From Onthophagus taurus (lineage: Eukaryota > Arthropoda > Insecta > Coleoptera > Scarabaeidae): DNA of 64,000 nt. Positions 44,570 through 55,639 of the stretch are shown here, piece after piece. The stretch covers positions 1,867,501 through 1,931,500 of the forward strand of contig NC_091966.1 of assembly GCF_036711975.1 (NCBI RefSeq), read 5' to 3'. Numbering within the stretch: position 1 is the stretch's first letter; every line of letters begins with the position of its first letter. The position numbers and the translations under genes are program-made. Below the pieces are notes generated by a model. The model did no database searches and had not been told where the DNA came from. It was given only the letters and a program-made list of their open reading frames with translations.

Positions 44570-47500
44570 TTAATGGTAACATTCATTGTCTTCATTTTTT
44601 TCCTTACAAACACACCAAGGTGGAATTGTTGATGTTGTCTCCTTTAATTGTAATCTATCCTCTTCAAGAGCTCTCCAAAATTGTCTTACTTCTTGCACAT
44701 CATCTCTCCTTCTTACCCAATAACCCCTCATGTAAGCTTGAATTTTTAAAGCTGCATAATCTTTACTCCAAATCCATGAAAATGGAAAGAAAGGTCTTGG
44801 ACTAAAACAATAATTGAACTCTAATAAAGATATATTAATTTTTTTTTAATAATTAACTGCGTTTTAAGACTTTTTTTTACCCAATCCATATCGAAAAGAT
44901 TCGTCCAATTATCTTTTCTTTCTGGATGTCTAGGATTTAAATTCCATAGTTGTTCCGCTATAAAATCCATTGGGTTATACGTGGATTTATGGTACTAAAA
45001 AGATTATTTTGAAATTTTACATTGAATTATGCTTTATTTTTACCGTCATGCTCTTTGTTTCTTTTGCTTTTATAAACATTTTTTCTAAAATATCGAGGAG
45101 AATAATAAAAATTTCTTTATCTAAATAATCCACCCAACGATCTTAAATATAAATATAATCAATTAATTTTCAGTTATTTATAGGGTGCAACAGAAACTTT
45201 CTTTTCATTTCATTATATTGGTAATTGGAAATAATTTTGTAATTGGGCTCCTACCAAGAGCATCATCGAGGAATTGCTGCGCTCGCAAGGTATGGATCAA
45301 AGATTTTTGAATATATTGATAAGCTCAGGTAGTTTTTAAGTATGTTTATTAAGTATTTTGGTGTTGTTTGTAGATCAATATGATGAGAACCTCTGATTCG
45401 CAGCGTTGGCGGTGCTGGAAGATTTGAACTAACTGAATGGCAAAACGAAGATCGAACGACCCAACCCAACTCAATCCTTCCCAGTGTTGTTAAATACCTG
45501 AGTATTTATTTTCAAGGGAAAATTCCCTGGATATATACCCGGGGGTATTTACCCAAGATGGTATTTAGAGGTATTTATAAAATTTTATTTAAATTGAGTT
45601 GATGGCAGTTTTGCAATTACTTCGAGAATGGAGAGTCCATTATCGATACACCAAACTTATTTATAACATTTACAAGAATGCTACAATGACGGTAAAATTG
45701 CATGAAAGTACTGAATATCCATTGGGCGTGGGGTAAGAAAAGTCGATATAATGTTGAACCCAAATTGTTCATCACAGTCCTGGAGATTACGTTTAAACAA
45801 CTGGATTGTACTCAAAAAGGTATAAACATTGATGGCAACACCTAGGTAATTTGCGCTACGCGGATGATATAGTCCTTATTTCGGATAGCCTTGGAGAGAT
45901 GAAACTGATGCTGAACGTATACAGGAGGCGTGTGCAAGAGTCGGGCTAAATATCAACAAAATTTAGGACAAATCTTGTTCCAAGCTGAAACATCAATATT
46001 GGTGATGATGAATACTTCTATCTTGAATACTTTCGATGGTATGTCATTAATTCCTGGTGCCTTTCCATGTTTTGACGCAGTGATTGCGTTTTGAACATCA
46101 CTGATTGATATAGGTTCCATGACACTATCCTTTTTTTGGTGCGACGGACTGCTGTCTATTTCCAAATTAGTTTCTATGCTTAATAGGTTTTGGAAATAAT
46201 TTTTCCAAATGTCATTTCAGTATCACATATTATTTTGTTCCATCTCAGCATATTGTCTTAGCTGTCTAACAAATTTATACACATTCTTGGTGTTATTAGC
46301 TTTAAAATGTACATATATTTCGGGAAAGTTTATATTTTCACTACCGACCATTTTCGTTTACGTAATACTCTTCGAAAATATTTAACGATTTCTTTAACGC
46401 TTGAAAAACAACTTTGAAAGTCCTGAATTAAGTATAAGTCTAATACTAATAACTAAATTCAGTTTTTGTGCTTCATTAATTCTTGTTGTTTGATTCTTTT
46501 CTAGTCATATTATTGCACTTCCATCAAATCCAAGATTCCAAGATCCATGAGATTGTTGATTTCCAATTGAAAATTAAGTAGTTCTTTTATTCAGGTTGTA
46601 ACCTGTTTTTTACGCATCATTTATGGTGTTTCATTAGAGCTGGAAATCCAACTTCCTGGTCTCCCGGGATCTCTTTCTAGCTAATCTTTGGTCTCTTGCT
46701 GTCTTAATCAGCCAGGTTTCTTCTGTTCTTTGAAAGTATTCATTAATTTTTTTTATTTTTCCCCTAGCAAATCTCATGACATCTCCGAATCCACAAAATT
46801 CTCTCAATTTTGTTCCTAACTCTATCTCTTCTTGTCTTTTCCACTATTGTTCTTAAAGTACTCATCTCAGTTGGTTCGCATCACAGCCATATATCTTGGC
46901 CATGAGGTTCGTGTATCGAGAGATGATAATCAAACTAGCGAACTAAACAGAAGGATGATACTCGATATTCCTGTATATTTGAAAAGATATCATCATTGAT
47001 CCTTCCTGATGAAGACATCCATAGTCCACGATGCGCCGTTAAAAAATATAAATGCAAGAAGGATGCACTGCCGAGGAGCTGTAAGAGGCAATCAAGAAAG
47101 TGTGAAGAAAGCTATTTTGTTGGTTAATGCAGTAGGAAAGAAAGTAACTTTCTTCTGTGTATAGTTTCAGATTTGGGATTGATAAAAGAGCTAATATTGC
47201 TAGAGAAAATTAACAGATACTTTTTAAGCAACTTTTGAATGTAACTAGAGGAAGTCTTTGTAAAGTTGGTGGCAACTTATTGAATACTTGTGGCACTAAA
47301 TTTGACCTCTCTGGATATCTCACAGGCTATCGAGGGCCTGCAATATTATGAAAGAGTAAATCTTTGTTGCGCGTATTTTAATTGTAGAACTTTTTGCGTA
47401 TAAAAATCAGAAAAATCAGAATATTTAGTCTTAAAAACCACTCTTTAAATTCTTCACTGTATCTCATGCTACCCAAAAGTCTGATAGCTTTGCGCTTTAG

Positions 47501-50500
47501 TTTGAAAACATAATAGTAGTACTCGCAACGTTCTAAGTAAGTAAGGCGTAGGTTATAAGAGTTTGGCAGATGAAAATATGATTGCATTTGGGACAGATTC
47601 TACCTCAGCGCTGTCAATATGAATGCTAGTTTTCTATTTTTGTTTATTATTCACCACATAGTCTTGTGCATGCGGTTTTTAAGGTACTCTATACATCAAT
47701 ATCCTCTGCACTTTGGATTCGTGGACCTTTCTTTTGTATCTTGCCCAAAGCCCATAATCTGACGTCTCGCGATGGGTCTATAACACTAGTGACTCTAGAA
47801 AACTTAGGATAAACGTTAGGATTATCAGTCGTAGCATCATTACGAAGATTTATAGGCATACTAAGACTTGTTTCGACAGCGGAAGTAGAAAAATTAATGT
47901 TCCTGCTGATAGGCCGATTCCATCTCGGAACACTATTCTTTTGTGAGTTTCAATAGTCCAAAGGGGGAAAATCTGTTCCTGTACTTATTTTATATTTATA
48001 GTACTGTTGGAAACACCAACACAGAGAAAATTGTAACCAATCCGACGACTAACACTGGGATTATACCAGCGTTGCTGATTGCCGTAAAACTCGCTTAAAA
48101 ATTCGAGACAAAAGAGATGAGTCAATCTATCATACAAGACGCAACATCATATTTTCTCTGTTGTATTTAAGCCGAGGTTGCTTGCGACCGAGGCGCTATA
48201 TTTAATAATATCTTGACACAAACCTTCGAGTATGCGCGCCAGATTTTATAACACGAGCGGGCACGTGTCATAAATTTTATGATATCAGGTCCGTATTATC
48301 CGTTAGGTCCGTTTGCAGAGGAAAAGTTTTGCTTGGAAAAAGGTGACGTGGTAATGATAGTGCAATACTAGAACTAACACTAGACTGAGAACTAGAAACA
48401 TTCGGATTTAGCCGCACGTCTCTCAAGACGGCTAAACCCGAATGATTCTAGTTGTAGGTCTAGTGTTAGTTCTAGTTTTAGTTCAATAAAAAAAAGCAAC
48501 ATAGTTGTTTCTAATGCTAACTAGCGCTACCTGCCATTGTCACTAGTTACAGTGCCGGCGCTAGCAACTGAAGCGCCAGGGTGCGGGAACCTGAGTGGCG
48601 CCCCCCCCAAGCGGAATTTTTGGGCGGAATGCGGGGGGGGGGACGCCCAAAATGTGGGGGAAAAATTAAAAAATGAATTTTAATTAAAAAAAATATATAA
48701 TCAAAGAAATATAAATAAACTTCAAAAAGACTGGAATAATCATAATCCATACTTCAGCAAAAATTTAAGAATTATACTGGTGAAAAACCAAACTTAAGGG
48801 AATAGTCGGGAATACTCTGGTCAGAAGGTTAATTTGCAAGAAAAAGTCTGAAATTGGAATAGTTATAAACTAGACTTCAGCAAAAAACAGGAATTACATT
48901 GTTCAAAGTCCCCATGAAGTCTGAAATTACTGTTCAGAAAACAAAAAGTTGATTATAAACCAAACATGATTTTTCATGGCAATACTTATGTGTTCAATAA
49001 AAGAATGCGAAGAATATGAACAAGAAACCAATGGACTTGTCTTGTTATTGCACAGGACAGGAAATCACCAATACGGAAACTTTGCCAATGCAGGATAAGC
49101 ACAAAAGCAAAGTAACAGCTGCAGAAATGAGGTACCGGGTGGTACAAGATCCGTATATATAATAAGAGGCTCCCAAACAGATGATGATAGACACGCAGAA
49201 AGAAGTAGCTGTCAGTATCAAGAACAAAACATACATAACGTTGGCAGAAGACTAGATACTGCTTCTAAAAAACTAAATACTGCTTTCTGAAGACTAGATA
49301 CTGCTATGGAAGATTAAATACAGCATCTGGAACACTAAATACTGCTTTCTAAAGACTAAAATTGCTTTGTGGAGACTAAATACTGCTTTTTGAAGACTAG
49401 ATACTGCTGACAGGTCTAAGTACTGCAAAAGAAAGATAAGATATTGTTGGAGAAAACATACATAACGTTGGCAGAAGACTAGATACTGCTTCTAGAAGAC
49501 TAAATACTGCTTTCTGAAGACTAGATACTTCCGAAAGGTCTAAATACTGCGTCTGAAACACTAAATACTGCCTTCTAAAGACTAAAATTGCTTTATAGAG
49601 ACTAAATACTGCTTTCTGAAGACTAGATACTGCTAACAGGTCTAAATACTGTAAAAGAAAGATAAAATATTTTGGAGAAAACATACATAATTTTGGCAGA
49701 AGACTAGATACTGCTTTCTGAAGACTAGATACTGCCGACAGGTCTAAATACAGCGTCTGCAACACTAAATACTGCTTTCTGAAGACTAGATACTGCCGAC
49801 AGGTCTAAATACAGCGTCTGCAACACTAAATACTGCTTTCTGAAGACTAGATACTGCCGACAGGTCTAAATACAGCGTCTGAAACATACAGCGTCTTGTG
49901 GAGACTAAATACTGCTTTCTGAAGACTAAATAAGGCTAAATACTGCAAAAGAAAGATAAGATATTGTTGGAGAAAACATTAAAAAAGCGCCGGCGCCCCC
50001 TTTTAAGCGGCGCTCGGGTGCAGTGCACCCCTTGCACCCCCCGGTAGCTCCGCCTCTGACTAGTTAGATAGATAGTACTAGTGCAATATTAGAACTAATA
50101 TTAGACCGAGAACTAGAAACATTCACATTTACGGCCGTTAAACCCTTTCAAATGCATAATATAAGGAGATATATGATAGCGCGCCCGCTCGAAGGTTAAT
50201 GAAGACATAAAAATATTACTGTCTTGGTAATGTAATTGCTAGCATATTAACACAAAATTCATTACCTATATTGACATAGAAATACTGAAAATGAAATTAT
50301 CAGAATGAGAAAGAAAGTTTCTTTATCGCACCTACTTTATATTTTTTACTCTTTAATAATTCACAATCATCTTGTTTTGATCGAAGATATTTTTGCATTT
50401 CCTCTTGCTGATCTTTAAACTCTTTTTGTATCTGTTCAAGGATTACCACATCGTTTTTTGGTTCTTCATCACTTTCCCATGTATCTTCATCAGATTCAAT

Positions 50501-50560
50501 ACTTTCTTGCATAAACCTTGCAGGCCGCGTTGTTGTAAAACAAGGCATTTTTTTGAGCAT
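44570..50560 (-). CDS. IQCK: IQ-motif protein K-like (IQCK), four exons
   Basis: Exons (minus): 50332-50560, 45044-45141, 44881-44994 and 44570-44801, about 228 residues (human IQCK about 287). Marks: ILEQIQKEFKDQQ (human LWEQICKEYEAEQ), YLDKEIFIILLDILEKMFIKAKE (human EYLETFIFPVLLPG...), DFIAEQLWNLNPRHPERKD, PRPFFPFSWIWS, and one IQ motif KIQAYMRGYWVRRRD followed by VQEVRQFW. IQ motifs bind calmodulin; IQCK is a little-studied ciliary protein. Exons 1-3 join in phase, but exon 3 to 4 is one base short next to an A8 run (44872-44879, minus strand), so the border or the run length is uncertain. Intron 1 (45142-50331) holds LINE relics, a palindromic repeat and a hAT element. The first ATG at 50558-50560 or one four codons later could start it. 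Confidence 0.8.
45597..45960 (+). mobile_element. LINE RT fragment
   Basis: Plus-strand translation reads LREWRVHYRYTKLIYNIYKNAT then LRYADDIVLISDSLGEMKLML, the palm region of an insect LINE, with stops between. Within IQCK intron 1. Confidence 0.7.
45964..46380 (-). mobile_element. LINE RT fragment, opposite strand
   Basis: Minus-strand string ISISDVQNAITASKHGKAPG followed by INDIPSKVFK is RT motif 0/1 of a LINE; decayed sequence extends to about 46380. Directly abuts the plus-strand fragment. Confidence 0.65.
46860..47150 (+). mobile_element. LINE RT C-terminal fragment
   Basis: Plus-strand AIYLGHEVRVSRDDNQTSEL followed by NRR is the YLGHExRxxRDNQTxELNRR block of an insect LINE, then decays (IPVYLKRY). 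Confidence 0.65.
47180..47640 (-). mobile_element. LINE C-terminal fragment, other family
   Basis: Minus-strand YNLRLTYLERCEYYYYVFKL then KRKAIRLLGSMRYSEEFKEW and LRLNIL resembles the region after the RT thumb of Jockey/CR1-like LINEs (QKKAIRxI...PLFxxLKIL). Stops follow at both ends. Confidence 0.45.
47640..48365. other. Intron sequence with a CGAGGCGCT relic
   Basis: Nothing coding. Around 48165-48200 is GCCGAGGTTGCTTGCGACCG followed by AGGCGCT, a relic of the foldback family at 31608-32125. Confidence 0.45.
48365..48485. repeat. Palindromic repeat family unit
   Basis: A nearly complete dyad: CTAGAACTAACACTAGACTG, TTCGGATTTAGCCGCACGTC on one arm and GACGGCTAAACCCGAATG with TCTAGTGTTAGTTCTAG on the other. 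About 65 bp left of the hAT element. Confidence 0.8.
48550..50058. mobile_element. Non-autonomous hAT element with minisatellite
   Basis: Ends CAGTGCCGGCGCTA and, inverted, CAGAGGCGGAGCTA, with GC-rich subterminal sequence at both sides, are flanked by an exact 8-bp duplication ACTAGTTA (48542-48549, 50059-50066). CAG(A/T)GxCGG-type ends are common in animal hAT elements. No transposase; the right half is a minisatellite (49225-49980). It lies in IQCK intron 1 between two pieces of the palindromic family. Confidence 0.88.
49225..49980. repeat. Minisatellite inside the hAT element
   Basis: Built from short units GAAGACTAGATACTGC and CTAAATACTGCTTTCT (about 20-30 bp). A larger period of about 226 bp is marked by AAAACATACATAA at 49226, 49453 and 49678, and a 61-62-bp sub-unit (GACTAGATACTGCCGACAGG) repeats about three times at 49723-49880. 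Confidence 0.85.
50080..50145. repeat. Palindromic repeat family, half unit
   Basis: TTAGAACTAATATTAGACCG, then CTAGAAACATTCACATTTACGG; the inverse arm is lost. Lies just right of the hAT element. Confidence 0.65.
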
Positions 50561-50667
50561 TTTTCTTTTAATATAGTTTTATCTAACTTTTAACGATACT
50601 TTGACAAATAATGCCAAAATTGAATTAAAATTAATAAATTGGTTAACTAGATCGTTTAGATTCTTAA

Positions 50668-50673
50668 TTTATT
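50668..50673 (-). terminator. Poly(A) signal of the protease homolog
   Basis: AATAAA on the minus strand, 70 bases after the stop at 50743-50745 and before the IQCK-like start at 50560. Confidence 0.55.
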
Positions 50674-50742
50674 ATAAATAATTAAATTTATAAATAATGT
50701 ACAAAAATATTAAAGCTACAAACTAAGAGAAACAAGAAGGAT

Positions 50743-53700
50743 TTAAAACTGTTGTGTAACGTGTTTTATCCAATCTAGATAATGAGCAACTTTAACATAA
50801 ACTCCTGGTACACCGACTTGTCCACATCCAATTCCCCAACTAACAACACCAACAACCTTCCAAGATCCGTTTCTTTCGCACACCATCGGACCACCTCCGT
50901 CACCTTTACACGCGTCTTTACCTTCTTCCCCACCAGCGCAAACAAATCCAGGGTGGAGTTTGAATCCGTAACCTAATCTAGTATTTTGTAGTTGTCTTTG
51001 ACATTGATCGTGTCCAACAATTGGTACGTCGACTTCTTTTAAGATATTTTGGTACTTTCCGAAATCACCAAAAGCGTCTTTTCCCCATCCGGTAGTCCAA
51101 CATCTCGTTCCGGTAAAGTCTTCGTATGGAGATGGGAGACAAGCGGGGCTAATATGAGGGTGCTTTGCGAAATCGACGAATTTGTCCATTCGAAGAATTG
51201 CGAGATCATTGTAAAGAGTTCCAGCATAAAATTCGGGATGAACAACGAGATTTTGAACATCTCTTTCGATATAAGGGAAAAATTCAACATCGTGATTTAC
51301 ATCCCATTCACCAAGACGTATTCTAAGATCATATGCGGAATATCTAGATAAGAAAAGGGGGTTAATACGATTTTAATTAAGTTATTTTAAGTTAACTTAC
51401 TGTTTAATGCAATGAGCTGCTGTTATGATGTGTAAATGATCGATGAGGGTTCCACCGCAAACGAAAACGCTTTCTTTGGGGTCTTTCTTTAAAATGGCAA
51501 CTTGCCAAGGATATTCGCCGAATTCGCTATCTCCATCGACGTAAATAGGATTTTTAATTCTTCCTGTGATTCCTTGTCCGTTTCTGGTTCCGCATTGGCG
51601 TTGGGTTGGGGTTGGGATGTTTGGACGAAGAGGTCTTCGGCAACAAACGTGTCTTGGCCCGCAAGTTTGTGGGCGACCAAATCCGTTTCCGAAATAACTT
51701 TGCCTCTGATTAAAATAAATTGAATTAATATGAATCAAAAAAAATTAATAAAAAAGAATGATTTAATAACTTTGGATGTTGTTGTTATATGTTTCTTTGT
51801 ATGTTGTTACCTTATCAATACTTCTTTGAGATGTTTGATTGAAATTTTTGTTTTCAACACTTCTTCGTTTTCGGTCATTTGGAAATTTAACTTTTGAGTC
51901 ATCCAAATTTTTTCCAGCTCTATTGGCCGGGTTGCCATAAGAATCTTTTAATCCAACCCCAAAATCACTTAAATCTCTCGCGTATCCGTTATTATCATTT
52001 TCGTATTTATTTTGGTATTGATCAAAAATGCTTTGACCTTGAGTGTTATCGTTATTTCTTCCGTAAAATTCGTCACCAAAGCCGGTGTATTCACCAATAT
52101 CATCGATGTATTGTGGTTTATGGTGGTGTTGATGATAATGTTGTACTTGAGGAGGAGGAGCATGATTCACGTAGTGATGTGGTGGATGATCTAAATAAGG
52201 ACCGTTGTATTCATGAATTGGAGGATGAATTTGTGGGCGTCCATAATGAGGTCCGTTGTAGTAATTTGGCCCGTAAGGTTTGTAATGGTGATAATGTTCG
52301 TGTTGATTAAAAATTAATCCTTTTTTGTATGCTAAAAAGTCTTGGACTTTATTAACTAAGTGATTGTTTGGGGTTACGTGGAGATTTACGAAAGGTTTTA
52401 AAACTTTTTCGCCATAATCGTTCTTGGTGACTTGAAGGGCAACCAAAGGGTTTACTGAAACTAATCCTAAGTTGATACCGTTTCCTCCCCCTTGAGGATT
52501 TCCTAAGTATGGTGGGTAATGCGGGTATGGATATGGTTGATGGTCGTACTGATTGGGAAGGCCAAAGGAGACTCCGAACGTGGGCTTTATGTTCTTTGTG
52601 ATATCACCCAGTTCGCGCTGGAAGATAATTTTTTGGAGTTAATTCATGGAACAATTAATCCCCCACTCTTTATTATTTTAGTCAATTTTAGTTCTCTTCG
52701 TGCGTAGTTTTTAAAAAAACAACATTAACATATAACAACAACCTCCTAAATTAAAACATTTCTTTGAATTTGTTATTGTTAATATTGTTAGTTTTTGAAT
52801 TAATCAACAAAGAAATTTCTTTTTAATCTAATAATTACTTACTCCTTCCGCCGTTTTAGCACCTTCATCACTCTTCTTTTCAACTTCCCTCTTCGTCCTT
52901 GTTTCTTTGCCTCCATTCGTACTATTTAGAGCTGGCGTCCCTTTAGGTACTCGAATAACCGTCATGTTTCCGTTTGCATCGGTTAAAACTCTTTCTTCCG
53001 TTTCAACGGCTTCGGCTTTAATATCGCTTTTAAGACTTCGCGGATCTAAAGCGAGGAGGAGGTCGTCTTTTCTTCCTATGATTTCGTGCGATGGGCATTG
53101 ATCGAATGGGACGCACACGCAATCGAAGTTTTCGGCACGAGCAGATTCGAATCCTTGGTATTTATCGTCGTTGGAGATGCTGTTCGATTGGAAGGTGTTT
53201 GTGTTAAGCTCTTTTTTGTAAAATTGGGAGTTGGAGCTTCCATATTGACCCACGGTTGAACCGATGGAATTTGTGTATAAAGATGAACCCCCAAATGTTT
53301 GTGGACTTAAACTGTGAATTCCTGATGGTTTTGTTGTGAATGATCCCAAACCACCTGAGCCATAACTTGCGATTGATTGACCTCCATAACTGTTTCCTCC
53401 GTTAAAGAGACTTCCAGATGATGGGTTTAAAGAGTTTGAGCCATAATTATTGGCACCGTTAAAAAGATGTCCTGATGGATTTAAAGAAGCAAAAGTGCCA
53501 GCCCCAGCTAAATTAGCTACGTTTCCTCCTAAATGCGAAGATGAAAACGAATTACTTCCTCCAAAACTTGAGCTTTCAAACCCAGCGCTTGAAGATAACA
53601 AAGTACTTGGTTTAAAGTTGTTGTCTTTTTCGATTAAAGCAGCCCCAACGCTCTCACTGACTAAAGGAATTGTTGCAATAGGAACTTTTCCTCCAACTCC

Positions 53701-54632
53701 ATTTTCGGCGTGATGGAAATGATGGTGGACGTGTTGTTGCACTCCTGCACCTGTAGCAGAACCTCCTTGAGCATTTACGATAACTTCAACGGGCTTTTTC
53801 TCTTTATGGAACGATCCATGCTCAATTTCGTATGGGAATTCACCACTAATTGGTGGTTTAGAATACAAGATTTCTGAAGAATCAAACGAAGATGATCCAG
53901 AAGAAATAAAAGTTTTATCAAAGTATGGTTTTGGGGGTGGCGATAATTGTGGACCATATCCTTTACGAGGTGGACCATGAATTGGTGGTCCATTAAAAGG
54001 TGGGCCATGAATTGATGGTCCATTAAACGGTGGTCCATGAATTGGTCTATTTGGGTATGGACCAAGTTTAGGTGGGAAAGGAACTGGTTTCGGTGGTCCA
54101 TATCCTTGCCCTCTCCCTGGCGATTTAAGAGGAATCGTTGGAATTGGACGCCCAACCGGATTAATCGCAACGGGTTGAGCATAAACCAAATCTTCAGGAG
54201 CAATATAAGGACGCTTGCCATCACACTACAACCAAAATAATCATCAAATAAACTCAAAAACACCCCCCAAAAAAATAAACATACCTGCATCAACCCCAAA
54301 CTACACAATTTATCTCGAATTACATTTCTTGCTTCGCTATCATCACCACTTTGAATAGCCTCTTGTAAACTAGGATCGCTGTAAACTTCATCGAATTCTT
54401 TCAAGTTTCTTCCTTCCCGTGAAGAGCTTAAAATCGCATCGACGACTTCATCGACATTAGTAACGTTGTAATTTGATTCTTCGATGTTCTCCGAAGGCTC
54501 AGCTAATAAATCTTCACCAGTTAACAACAACGATTGTTTCTCCCCTTCCTTATTATCCCACGACCACGATTGTTGTTTATCTTCGCACGAAGAAAGCGCG
54601 AAAAGCGCTAAAATAAACACCCCAATCTTCAT
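50743..54632 (-). CDS. Clip-domain serine protease homolog, inactive
   Basis: Coding exons (minus): 54285-54632, 52843-54225, 51811-52617, 51401-51705, 50743-51343; GT-AG, phases 0,0,0,2; 1,147 residues. The N-terminus MKIGVFILALFALSSC is a signal peptide, so the protein is secreted. Residues about 117-577 are rich in Pro, Gly and Ser (GPPFNGPSIHGPP repeats); about 578-846 are His/Tyr/Pro-rich. The clip-type cysteines appear split: CVCVPFDQC before this region and CGPRHVCC after it. Possible furin sites are TRTKRE and RKRRSV. The trypsin-fold domain has AAHC (His about 944) and NDLAIL (Asp about 994), but the serine motif is GDGGGP (Gly at about 1097), so it cannot cleave. Related to masquerade/scarface-type SPHs; the exact orthologue is not certain. 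It lies 180 bp upstream of the IQCK-like gene on the same strand. Confidence 0.9.
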
Positions 54633-54639
54633 CTTTCTA

Positions 54640-55380
54640 AACAACAAAAAAAGAATTAATTCTTAATCGTTTCAAAATGAAATATGTGACGAAATTATAA
54701 GTGAAAGTGAGAGTGAAATTTCTAAATATTATTTTTATTTGACGTTGAACGTTCGAGTTAAAAGAGGTCGTAAGACACTTTCTTCTGCTTTCTTTGTATG
54801 CTAATCATGCAAAAATAACATCTTATCATATTATGTAGGCGTTGATTTTGGAGTTACGTAATTGGGTGGCTTTCGAATTTTTCTTTTCGTGTTTGAAAGT
54901 TTGTTGATGTCATCCAGTTGGTGTTTATGTCGGTGAAATTAGGAGATCAACCGTGAAGAACGTAATACTTCGAAATGTTAATGAACTCCCTGGGAGAAAG
55001 AACCTTGGCCTTACAAAGTGCAAGTGAGAAAGAGAATGTGAATACTTTCACTGGAATCGTATTGTGGTATCTCCTCCAACAGAGAATAAGCAAAAATAGG
55101 TCTAGTTTGAATTTAACGAGACGAAGAAAAGAAAGTTACTTAAACTTTTTTTTCTTTTGATGATTAAGAAAAATTATGAATAAAATTTTAATAAATGAAA
55201 TTTGATTAATTTTGATTTCTTACATTTTCAATCCTTATTCAAAACACTTTTTGACACACCAGAATGAAAAATTGGATCCACTCAAAACGCGTATCTCTTT
55301 TATATCGGGCTTGATGATTCCACCACTAAATCCACAACGTGTGGGATTAGGTTTCACACTTTCTCTGCTTTAACGTTGCA
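54640..55380. other. Probable 5' UTR exon and intron of the protease homolog
   Basis: No conserved coding stretch; the acceptor TTGTTGTTTAG sits directly before the coding start, and a possible donor CTG|GTGTGT near 55245 would end a non-coding exon of about 140 bases. Confidence 0.4.
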
Positions 55381-55383
55381 CTC

Positions 55384-55418
55384 ACTGATGTCTGTAGAAT
55401 TCAACTTTCGTTTATATA
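55384..55418 (-). promoter_or_regulatory. Core promoter, likely of the protease homolog
   Basis: Minus strand TATATAAA (55411-55418) followed about 31 bases later by the arthropod initiator TCAGT (55384-55388), start site near 55386. A non-coding first exon would splice to the acceptor TTTAG directly before AAAGATG at 54632. No other minus-strand gene start is near. Confidence 0.6.
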
Positions 55419-55639
55419 TTACTGGTAGTTTGGGGCAGAGCAGAGGGATGCAGATTTTGGTGGAAGGGCGACCAGGATCTGATTTTCCAGTGGTTGAGAA
55501 ATGGTTATTTTCGATGAATTACGTGTCATGTTAGATAAGTTACAAAATTCATTGATTACTTTTTATTTTTACGAATTTACTTTTCTTAGTTATCTTACAC
55601 CACAAGAATTTATTGTAATTCATTCATTTATAATTTTTT

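Noticed and set aside
53775-54647. 290-residue frame running through the first protease-homolog intron
   Set aside because: It reads through a clear donor (54284-54283) and then in the wrong frame of exon 2; GT-AG splicing gives the conserved frame.
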